The notes under the pieces were generated by a model. It saw nothing but the letters and a program-made list of their open reading frames with translations. It did not search any database and had not been told where the DNA came from. DNA of 41,639 bases from Micromonospora sp. 15K316. Its GTDB lineage: Bacteria > Actinomycetota > Actinomycetes > Mycobacteriales > Micromonosporaceae. The position numbers and the translations under genes were made by a program. The stretch lies in assembly GCF_004348525.1 (NCBI RefSeq), contig NZ_SMKG01000030.1:1-41639 (forward strand). Reading direction: 5' to 3'. Positions 8,434-15,071 of the stretch are shown one piece after another. Position 1 is the first letter of the stretch; each line of letters starts with the position of its first letter.

Positions 8434-9090
8434 ATGAGTGTCGACACGGCGACCGGCGAGGACCTTCATGCCGCGATGGTCGATCAGCTCGTCGCTGATC
8501 ATGCGGAGAAGGGGCTGGTCATGCGGCCTGAGGTGGAGACGGCGCTACGGTCCGTGCCGCGCCATCTGTTCACTCCGGATGCCGCGCTGAAGGAGGCGTA
8601 CCGGGCCGACCGGCCTGTGATGACCAAGCGGATCGGCGACGAGGCGGGTAGTTCGGTGTCGGCGCCGTGGCGCATTGCGGAAATGCTCGGTCAGGCAGCC
8701 GACGCCACCGATGGTGGATTGTCCGGCCGGCATGTTCTGGAGATCGGCTCCGGCGGATACAACGCAGCGATGCTGCGCGAGCTGGTCGCCCCGGTGGGCT
8801 CGGTCACGACCGTGGACATCGATCGCGAAGGTGACCGACCGTGCGGCCGTCTGCCTCGCAGCGGCGAGTTACGACGACGTGGCCGTCGTCTGCGCGGACG
8901 CCGAGCAGCCGATCGACCCGCCCGTTCCTACGACTTGATCATCGTCGAGGTCGGGGCGTGGGACATTCCGCCGGCATGGATCGCGCAACTGACCGAGAAC
9001 GGAACGCTGGTCGTACCGCTGCTGTGGGAGGTCGAGTGCGACATCAACGGGTTTGGATTCGAGATGCAGCGCCGTCACTCTTCGAGCTGA
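8434..9090 (+). pseudogene. Methyltransferase, FxLD system: truncated, doubly frameshifted copy
   Basis: Homologous along its length to the intact methyltransferase at 27847-29055: shared blocks include HVLEIGSGGYNAAMLRELV, GSVTTVDID and the IIVEVGAWDIPPAW motif. ATG 8434 follows AAGGGGAGA. After VTTVDID the true frame shifts (about 8825), giving AKVTDRAAVCLAAASYDDV and VVCADAEQPIDPPVP in the +1 frame, and then returns (about 8930) at YDLIIVEVG. The protein also stops after ~220 residues with an unrelated tail, where the intact homologue has 402, so the C-terminal half is deleted. The CRISPR leader begins immediately after. It is a fossil of a second FxLD lanthipeptide locus or of a duplicated gene. 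Confidence 0.7.
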
Positions 9091-9243
9091 CCCTGCACGG
9101 GAGCTTGCCTGATCTAGGAACCTCTAGTGTCCACCCAGACAAGGGAGGTTCCCAAGTGGGATATGGGATGAAATGGCTACAAACTGTCTCGACGGTAGTG
9201 CTATCGATGATCGTGCGGTATGCATATCCACAGTTCGGAAGCT
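9091..9243 (+). promoter_or_regulatory. Leader of CRISPR array 1
   Basis: A 153-bp, comparatively AT-rich stretch between the methyltransferase remnant and the first repeat. The array's degenerate repeats are at its right end, so this left side is the leader. It holds a perfect 8-bp inverted repeat, GGAACCTC (9117-9124) and GAGGTTCC (9145-9152). The motif AGGTTCC ends 91 bases before the first repeat; the leader of array 2 has the same AGGTTCC ending 90 bases before its first repeat, suggesting a shared site for spacer acquisition or transcription. Confidence 0.6.
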
Positions 9244-10927
9244 GCTGCGCTCGGCCCACGGGCTGGGCGAGGATCGCAACACGGTTGCGGACTTGCTCAA
9301 GGGCGGCCGGATGGCGAGCTGCTGCGCTCGGCCCACGGGCTGGGCGAGGATCGCAACCCGGACCCGAGGACAACGACACGGGCGCCGCGCTGCTGCTGCG
9401 CTCGGCCCACGGGCTGGGCGAGGATCGCAACGGGCGAGCCGGACTCGCTGCCGGAAACCGGGGTCGTCAGGCTGCGCTCGGCCCACGGGCTGGGCGAGGA
9501 TCGCAACCCTCAGAAGGTAAATCCCCGTATTGGAGTCGACAGCCAGGCTGCGCTCGGCCCACGGGCTGGGCGAGGATCGCAACACGGCCGGGCAGGGCAA
9601 CACGGTCAGCGGCAACGGCGCGCTGCGCTCGGCCCACGGGCTGGGCGAGGATCGCAACACGGCCGGGCAGGGCAACACGGTCAGCGGCAACGGCGCGCTG
9701 CGCTCGGCCCACGGGCTGGGCGAGGATCGCAACCGGTTGCTCACCGCTGATCACGTACGCCGATCGAGCGAGCTGCGCTCGGCCCACGGGCTGGGCGAGG
9801 ATCGCAACGCGGTGGTGCCGCGCAGGTCGGCGGGGTTGGCCGGCACGCTGCGCTCGGCCCACGGGCTGGGCGAGGATCGCAACCGGCGTCGCACAGCTCG
9901 AACGACTCGCAGGTGCGGCGCTGCGCTCGGCCCACGGGCTGGGCGAGGATCGCAACATCATCGTCGGGGCCATCCAGGAGCCGACCAAGGAGGCTGCGCT
10001 CGGCCCACGGGCTGGGCGAGGATCGCAACGCCGGACGCAAAGGCCGGCCATGGCGCAGGCTATGCGCGCTGCGCTCGGCCCACGGGCTGGGCGAGGATCG
10101 CAACGGCTGGGAGGAGGCCAACGAGCGGCTGCTGCGCGCCCGCTGCGCTCGGCCCACGGGCTGGGCGAGGATCGCAACCTGCGCGCGGCCGCGGTGGTCA
10201 CCGCGCAGTCACGGGTGCTGCGCTCGGCCCACGGGCTGGGCGAGGATCGCAACGAGAAGAAGGTCAAGCAGGCCGACGGTCGGGTCATCAAGCTGCGCTC
10301 GGCCCACGGGCTGGGCGAGGATCGCAACACGGAGCGTTCGAAGGTCTGCTTCCAGAACGTCTTGGTCGCTGCGCTCGGCCCACGGGCTGGGCGAGGATCG
10401 CAACTCAGCGCTACGGGGCGGCCACTCCTGACCGGCGACAGGCAGCTGCGCTCGGCCCACGGGCTGGGCGAGGATCGCAACCAAGTACCGCTGCCGCTGC
10501 CGGGCGGCGTCGCCCTCGGGCTGCGCTCGGCCCACGGGCTGGGCGAGGATCGCAACCAGTAGCCCGGCTCGCCGTTGGTCAGCGCGCCCTCCAGCTGCGC
10601 TCGGCCCACGGGCTGGGCGAGGATCGCAACTCCTCGATAGGACCGGCATCAGAGGGGTGAGGGGGCCGGGTTGCGCTCGGCCCACAGGCTGGGCGAGGAT
10701 CGCAACTCGACGGTCGGGCTGGCCGTGGACTCGTCGGGAAGGGGCTGCGCTCGGCCGACGGGCTGAGCGAGGATCGCAACCCTCCGACGCGCGACCGGTC
10801 GGCCGTGCTGCGCCGGCTGCGCTCGGCCCACGGGTTAGGCGAGGATCGCAACTTGACTTCGCCGGTCGGGACTGAGCTTCCGCTCGACCTGCTGCGCTCG
10901 GCCCACGGGCTGGGCGAGGATCGCAAC
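9244..10927 (+). CRISPR. Type I-C CRISPR array 1 (23 repeats, 22 spacers)
   Basis: Twenty-three 37-base repeats beginning GCTGCGCTCGG and ending GCGAGGATCGCAAC. Spacers are 35-40 bases. Repeats start at 9244, 9321, 9395, 9471, 9547, 9622, 9697, 9772, 9847, 9920, 9993, 10068, 10142, 10217, 10292, 10368, 10445, 10520, 10594, 10670, 10744, 10816 and 10891. Those at 10670, 10744 and 10816 carry two or so substitutions each; the rest look identical. The repeat folds into a G·T-tolerant hairpin (CGCTCGGCCC with GGGCTGGGCG) followed by the 11-base tail AGGATCGCAAC, the expected crRNA 5' handle after Cas5c cleavage. Spacers 5 (9584-9621) and 6 (9659-9696) are identical. Decay on the right puts the leader on the left and transcription on the + strand. 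Spacer targets cannot be determined here. Confidence 0.97.
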
Positions 10928-10963
10928 TGGGATAAGAGGATGCCCACCGCGGACCTGAGCACC

Positions 10964-11137
10964 GCCGCGTCCGGCCCATGGCCGGGTGAGGGTCGCGACA
11001 GCCAAACCGCGTCGCCCCGAGCCTTCATGAGGACGATGTTGGTCTCGGTCCACGCGCGTGTGAGGATCCAACTGGCGATGTACCGCCGTTCCGTACGTTG
11101 GCTGCGCTCGGTCGGCCGAGTGACTCGTACGGGGATG
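10964..11137 (+). repeat. Decayed trailing repeats of array 1
   Basis: After the last good repeat come three eroded units: 10964-10999 (contains CGGCCCATGGCCGGGTGAGG and ends GTCGCGAC), 11036-11072 (CTCGGTCCACG ... GAGGATCCAAC) and a partial one from 11101 (GCTGCGCTCGGTCGG). Their spacing (36 and 28 bases) fits former spacers. This is the leader-distal graveyard typical of an old array. Confidence 0.7.
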
Positions 11138-11362
11138 TTGGTCTATGGGTCGGGTGGGGCGTATCGTGTTGATTTTGTCGCATTACCCGGCTCGACTCTA
11201 TTGCTGATCGAGCTGTGCCACTTGCGATGCGCCGGCTTCCCAGGCCAATCCGCTTAGCCGGTTTCCCGACAGGACGTGCTGGGTGGCGTTGACCGACGGC
11301 GGTCTTGGTGGCTGGATGGGCCCTGGTGATGTCGCAACTTCGTCGGGCAGTGAGGGCGCTGA

Positions 11363-13630
11363 GTGTCTGGTGAGGGTGAGCTGTGGGCGCATAGTCCTGC
11401 TCCTGGTGGAGGTCGATGGCATTCTCTTGCTGATCATCTCCGTGGCACGGCGGAGTTGGCGCGGCGGTTTGCTGCTCCGTTCGGCGGAGGTGAGGTGGCG
11501 TACTGGCTAGCCGCGTTGCATGACGTAGGCAAGGCGGCTTGCGCTTGGCAGGAAAGACTTGCCGCAGTCGCGCAGACGGGGCGGCCGGTTGGCGTCGACC
11601 ACAAGGCACTCGGTACCCGGGTTGCGTTCGATCGGGGGCTCGGCGGGTTCGCCGGTGCGATATTCGGTCATCATGGCGGATTAATCGATGCACCTAGGCT
11701 GCGTGAGGCGTTCCGGCTTCGACTTGATGAGGTCCCGGCGAATGCGGCGTCTGCTGAGCGGAGGTTGGCCGGGCTGCTGCCGGATCTGCCCGATCGGCTC
11801 GACCACTTCGTGCCTGAAGAGTGGCGGCTAGATCCCATGGTGGGGGAGATGGCGCTGCGTCTGTGTTACAGCGCGCTGGTGGACGCGGACAGCTTGGACA
11901 CCAGCGCTCATTTTCAAGGGCTGAGCGGCCCACGTGTCCGTCCGGATGTCGATTTCGCGCGCCTGTACAAGACGTTTGAGCAGCGGAGGCGTAGCGAGCT
12001 CGCGGGTCGCGGTTGTACGCCGATCAGTGGCCTGCGGGATCAGGTCTACGCCGATTGCCTCGCCGCGGCTGAGCAGGACAGGGGTGTGTTCCGCCTGGGC
12101 GCTCCGACTGGTGCGGGAAAAACATTGGCGAGCGGGGGGTTCGCGTTACGGCATGCTGAGAAGCACGGTCTGCGGAGGGTTGTCGTCGCGGTTCCTTTCC
12201 TCACGATCACTGAGCAGAACGCCTCCGTCTACCGTCGGCTGCTTGACGAAGGCGGCGCTGAGCCGGCGGTGCTCGAGCACCACAGCCAGGCCGACTTCGA
12301 TGACCCGAGAGCCGGTCGATGGGCGCGGCTGGCGGCCGAGAACTGGGACGCCCCGGTTGTCGTCACCACTTTCGTGAGGCTGTTCGAATCCTTGTACGCG
12401 CGCAAGCCGTCGACGATGCGTCGGGTGCATCGGCTGGCCAACTCGGTGATCGTGCTGGACGAGGTCCAGGCATTGCCGCATGCCATGCTCGCGCCGATCC
12501 TGGACGGGCTCCGGCTGCTCGTACGGCACTTCGGGGCGACGGTGCTGCTGTCGTCAGCGACGCAACCCGAGTTCTGGGCCCTTGATGAGTTCAAGGACGT
12601 TCCCTGCGTCGACCTGGTCCGTGACGCGCCGCGGCTGGTGAGCGATCTGCGGAGAGTGCGGTACGAGTGGCAGCTTGATCCGAGGCCCTTGCTGGCGTCT
12701 ATCGCGGATCAGGCGGCGTCGGAGCGGGCGGCGCTGGTTGTGGTCAACACGACCGCGGATGCGAAGGCGGTATACGAGCGGTGGCGGGACGGCGAGCTGG
12801 GTGGTGTGGCGTGGCATCTGTCCACCCGTATGTGTCCTGACCATCGGCGGCGAGTGTTGGAGCAGGTGCGTAGGCGGCTGCTCCACGGCGAGCCGGTTCT
12901 GCTCGTGGCCACCCAACTGATCGAGGCGGGGGTGGACGTGGACTTCCCGGTGGTGTTCCGCGCGATGGCGCCGGCAGATTCGCTGCTTCAGGCAGCGGGT
13001 CGAGCCAACCGAGAGGGGCGGATGACGGGCGCCGGACGGGTGGTTGTCTTCGCTGCCGAGGACGGCGGCCAGCCGCCGACGTACAAGACGTTGGTGGGCT
13101 GTACCGAGCGTCAGTTCGGACCGGGTAAGGCCGACCCGGACGACCTGGAGGCCCTCGGGCGTTACTACCGCAACGTGTATGACTTGTTGAATCTCGCCGA
13201 CGGCCAGCACGTCGGGCAGCGCATCCAGCAGGCCCGGAGAAGGTGGGAGTTCGAGACGGTCGCCGAGGGGCCGATGGACGCGAGCACGAGGCGGCGGGAT
13301 CGGAAGGTGGCATTCCGCATGATCGACGATGAGGGCATCGCTGTGGTGACGCCCCAGGCGGCGGAGACGCCTGAGCTACGCCGCGACCTGGAGCGCACGG
13401 TCGAGGGCCTGCGCCAGGCACCGGTCCCGGACCTCGTGGAGCTGCGACGGTTGCAGGCATACACGACGAGCCTCCATCCCAGCACGCTGCGAAGGTCGGG
13501 TGTGATGGCGCTGATGCGGCCGGTCTTTGGTGACGAGGTACGACGGGGCGTGTTGGTCGAGTGGGTGGGTGACTATGACGCCGCCACCGGGATCGACCTC
13601 GACCCGCACCTGGAGCAGTTCGTCATCTGA
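11363..13630 (+). CDS. cas3: CRISPR-associated helicase/nuclease Cas3 (type I-C)
   Basis: A 755-aa protein recruited by Cascade to nick, unwind and degrade target DNA. An N-terminal HD nuclease domain shows H20, LHDVGK (H53-D54), the HKALGTR and GHHGG histidines and SALVDADSLD. The superfamily 2 helicase follows: Walker A GAPTGAGKT (about 246-254), VIVLDEVQALPH (DEVQ box about 366), LLSSATQP (about 396), then VATQLIEAGVDVDFP and QAAGRANREGR (motifs V and VI, about 520-552). Order and length are standard for an I-C HD-helicase fusion. GTG 11363 is preceded by GAGGGCGC. The gene is followed by an unusual 739-bp gap before cas5c, in place of the tight spacing usual in I-C operons, so cas3 may be transcribed separately from the other cas genes. 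Confidence 0.96.
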   Translation: MSGEGELWAHSPAPGGGRWHSLADHLRGTAELARRFAAPFGGGEVAYWLAALHDVGKAACAWQERLAAVAQTGRPVGVDHKALGTRVAFDRGLGGFAGAIFGHHGGLIDAPRLREAFRLRLDEVPANAASAERRLAGLLPDLPDRLDHFVPEEWRLDPMVGEMALRLCYSALVDADSLDTSAHFQGLSGPRVRPDVDFARLYKTFEQRRRSELAGRGCTPISGLRDQVYADCLAAAEQDRGVFRLGAPTGAGKTLASGGFALRHAEKHGLRRVVVAVPFLTITEQNASVYRRLLDEGGAEPAVLEHHSQADFDDPRAGRWARLAAENWDAPVVVTTFVRLFESLYARKPSTMRRVHRLANSVIVLDEVQALPHAMLAPILDGLRLLVRHFGATVLLSSATQPEFWALDEFKDVPCVDLVRDAPRLVSDLRRVRYEWQLDPRPLLASIADQAASERAALVVVNTTADAKAVYERWRDGELGGVAWHLSTRMCPDHRRRVLEQVRRRLLHGEPVLLVATQLIEAGVDVDFPVVFRAMAPADSLLQAAGRANREGRMTGAGRVVVFAAEDGGQPPTYKTLVGCTERQFGPGKADPDDLEALGRYYRNVYDLLNLADGQHVGQRIQQARRRWEFETVAEGPMDASTRRRDRKVAFRMIDDEGIAVVTPQAAETPELRRDLERTVEGLRQAPVPDLVELRRLQAYTTSLHPSTLRRSGVMALMRPVFGDEVRRGVLVEWVGDYDAATGIDLDPHLEQFVI

Positions 13631-13928
13631 CAGCCATACTTATCGGCGCTCTTGACCAGTAGCCGGACAAGCGGTAGCGCACCCGCCAGTCTGGCGATTC
13701 CGAAGCGCCGCCTGCGCCAAGACGCGATCCAACGTCGATGCCGCGGGAGGCCACTGTCATGCCGGCGGCTTCGGGCATCCAGGCCGGTTGATGACCGCAT
13801 CAGGAAGAGCCGAGGAACTCTCGGAATCGGTCAGTTGCAATCTGGTCGAACCGGCCGTTTCGCGGATCTCCCTCGGTCGATGGGCCTAGAAGGATGGCAT
13901 CTCTGGCCATTACGGGCGGCTATTGGGC
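13631..13928. other. Cas3-proximal half of the cas3-cas5c gap, no gene seen
   Basis: About 300 bp with no convincing coding sequence. The longest forward frame (13652-13963, TTG start) is Arg/Ser-rich and has no RBS; the reverse frame 13573-13800 overlaps the end of cas3. Composition looks less GC-rich than the flanking genes. It ends at a perfect 14-bp palindrome, AGCAGCATGCTGCT (13929-13942), that overlaps the proposed guide-RNA target. Confidence 0.4.
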
Positions 13929-13932
13929 AGCA

Positions 13933-13953
13933 GCATGCTGCTTCTGCAACGAA
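13933..13953 (-). promoter_or_regulatory. Proposed Cascade target site with TTC PAM
   Basis: On the reverse strand TTC (complement of 13951-13953) is followed by GTTGCAGAAGCAGCATGC (complement of 13950-13933). The sequence after the degenerate repeat at 14071-14103 matches this from its first base at 14 of 18 positions; mismatches are at 6, 8, 9 and 12. TTC is the established type I-C PAM. A -10-like TAGCAT lies at 13961-13966, so a Cascade bound here would cover the upstream part of that putative promoter. The role as a repression site is inferred from pattern only. Confidence 0.6.
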
Positions 13954-13966
13954 GGTCAGCTAGCAT

Positions 13967-14066
13967 CGGGCCAGGAATATCTGAGCTCGACCGGAATCCG
14001 GTACTCCGAAGAAGAATCGCGTTAGATCTGGTTGTTGGTCGACGTTAGGTCGCCCGGGCGGTCACT
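13967..14066 (+). ncRNA. Candidate small toxin-like RNA (CreT-like), speculative
   Basis: The segment between the proposed Cascade target and the degenerate repeat. After TAGCAT (13961-13966) comes an SD-like AGGA (13973-13976), a 5-bp hairpin ACCGG-AAT-CCGGT (13990-14002), and a stretch that reads as three consecutive GAA codons in one frame (14008-14016, stop TAG 14023-14025, possible CTG start at 13981) or CGA-AGA-AGA-ATC-GCG-TTA in another. AGA and TTA are rare codons in high-GC actinomycetes. CreT RNAs in archaea encode tiny frames with tandem rare codons. There is no ATG or GTG start here, so translation is doubtful; it could equally be the untranslated leader of another transcript. Confidence 0.3.
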
Positions 14067-14070
14067 TCGG

Positions 14071-14137
14071 ACTGCGGCGCTCGTAAGCGCTGAGGATCGC
14101 AATGTTGCGGGCGCGGCATGCGCTGTGCCGAGCACAG
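14071..14137 (+). ncRNA. crRNA-like regulatory guide RNA (CreA/CreR-like mini-CRISPR)
   Basis: A lone degenerate repeat, 14071-14103. It begins ACTGCG (arrays: GCTGCG), folds a 7-bp stem CGGCGCT/AGCGCTG (14075-14081 with 14086-14092, one G·T pair, CGTA loop), and ends with AGGATCGCAAT, identical to the 11-base crRNA handle in both arrays except for the last base. The spacer-like part starts at 14104 (GTTGCGGGCGCGGCATGC) and matches a TTC-flanked site at 13933-13950. A second repeat-like part may begin near 14117: TGCGCT as in array 1, then a perfect hairpin CTGTGC-CGA-GCACAG (14123-14137). Hairpin and handle should let Cas5c process it and Cascade load it. Partial complementarity would favour DNA binding without cleavage, as known for CreA and CreR. 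The 3' end and promoter are uncertain. Confidence 0.65.
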
Positions 14138-14141
14138 GGTG

Positions 14142-14253
14142 TCGTCCTGACAGTCGATGCTAATTCGCTCGACGGCAGACGCCGCGATCACGGCTCTGCC
14201 GTTGTCGCGGTCGATCCGAAAGGTAGGTGATCTACCTGCAGGCGTCAGGACGA
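14142..14253 (+). ncRNA. Nested multi-stem structured element upstream of cas5c
   Basis: A perfect 10-bp inverted repeat, TCGTCCTGAC (14142-14151) and GTCAGGACGA (14244-14253), encloses several hairpins: GTCGA/TCGAC (14153-14157 with 14169-14173), a long hairpin GGCAGA-C-GCCG / CGGC-TCTGCC (14174-14184 with 14191-14200; one bulged C, loop CGATCA), and AGGTAG-GTGAT-CTACCT (14221-14237). Together they form a closed multi-branched fold in the 5' region of the cas5c operon, ending about 115 bases before cas5c. I recognise no known riboswitch. It may be a cis-regulatory leader RNA, a small RNA, or a palindromic mobile repeat. Confidence 0.45.
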
Positions 14254-14369
14254 GAAGTGTCGTACCGCCGGGGCATGCTCGTGCCGGTTGCGCGAAGGCC
14301 GCGGTGTCAAGGTTCCGTCATGTTTCGATCTTGCGTTGATCGGCTCTGATCTTGGGAGGGGTTTGTGCT

Positions 14370-15071
14370 GTGACGACCGATGTGGTCAATGGGCTGACTC
14401 TGCGGCGTAGCGCGGAGGGAGATCTGCCGGTCGTTGTGCAAGTCAGCGGGGAAGCGGCGCTGTTCTCGCGGCCGGAGCTCAAGGTGGAGCGGGTCAGCTA
14501 TCCAGTGATGACCCCGTCCGCCGCGGTGGGTGTTCTGGAGTCGATCTTCTGGAAGCCGGAGATGCGGTATCAGATTGTCGCGATTGAGGTGCTCAAGCCG
14601 GTCAAGCAGTTCTCGGTCCGGCGCAATGAGACCTCCGATGTGGCACCGCTCGCCGAAGCGATCAAGGGCGTCCGCCGGGTCGACACGGCGGCGCGCCGCG
14701 ACCAACGCAACGCTGTGTGTTTGCGTGACGTGGCGTACCGCATCCACGCCCACATCGAAATGGCTGGGCATGCGGACAAGCCGGTTGCCGCGTATCGGGA
14801 TCAGCTGCGTCGACGGGTCCGTAAGGGCGCGTGTTTCCAGCAGCCGTACCTCGGCACTCGCGAGTTCAGCGCGGAGTTTGGCTGGCCGGATGACGCGCGG
14901 CGGGCAGATGTCAACGAGGAGATCGGCATCATGCTGCACTCCATCCATCGAGACGGGACGTCCGCCCAGCCGACGATGGAGTGGTTCGCCGCCCGAGTCA
15001 TTGCCGGTGTGCTCTACGTGCCCGAACGCGGGATCGAACTAGCGCTGCCCTCGAAAGGACAGGTGGCCTAG
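14370..15071 (+). CDS. cas5c: Cas5c, type I-C Cascade subunit and pre-crRNA endonuclease
   Basis: A 233-aa Cas5 (Cas5d/Dvulg type). The frame is open from 14352, but GTG 14370 has GGAGGGG 8 bases upstream. The N-terminal RAMP-like strand pattern (VVVQVSGEAALFSRPELKVERVSYPVMTPSAAVGVLESIFWKP) matches the family, where the MTPSAARG-type helix is a hallmark. Type I-C systems have no Cas6; Cas5c cuts each repeat at the base of its hairpin and stays on the 5' handle. No cas6 is present in this window, in agreement. Its TAG overlaps the GTG of cas8c by one base, so the operon is translationally coupled. It is the first gene of the six-gene operon. Confidence 0.93.
   Translation: MTTDVVNGLTLRRSAEGDLPVVVQVSGEAALFSRPELKVERVSYPVMTPSAAVGVLESIFWKPEMRYQIVAIEVLKPVKQFSVRRNETSDVAPLAEAIKGVRRVDTAARRDQRNAVCLRDVAYRIHAHIEMAGHADKPVAAYRDQLRRRVRKGACFQQPYLGTREFSAEFGWPDDARRADVNEEIGIMLHSIHRDGTSAQPTMEWFAARVIAGVLYVPERGIELALPSKGQVA

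Noticed and set aside
8841..10609. Long overlapping frames through array 1 (for example 8841-10562 forward and 9467-10609 reverse) with repeated CARPTGWARIA or LRSSPSPWAERS-like text
   Set aside because: They are translations of the CRISPR repeats, which have no stop codons in several frames because of their GC content; no RBS or family similarity.
11325..11339. GATGTCGCAAC just before cas3, similar to the repeat end GAGGATCGCAAC
   Set aside because: No hairpin of repeat type precedes it and no TTC-flanked match follows from it; likely chance or a very eroded repeat.
13652..13963. Forward 103-aa frame in the cas3-cas5c gap
   Set aside because: TTG start without RBS and Arg/Ser-rich composition; does not resemble a protein family.
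14104..14304. Alternative target for the guide RNA at about 14286 (GTTGCGCGAAGGCC)
   Set aside because: Six initial matches but preceded by CCG instead of TTC, with few further matches; the site at 13933-13953 is much better.
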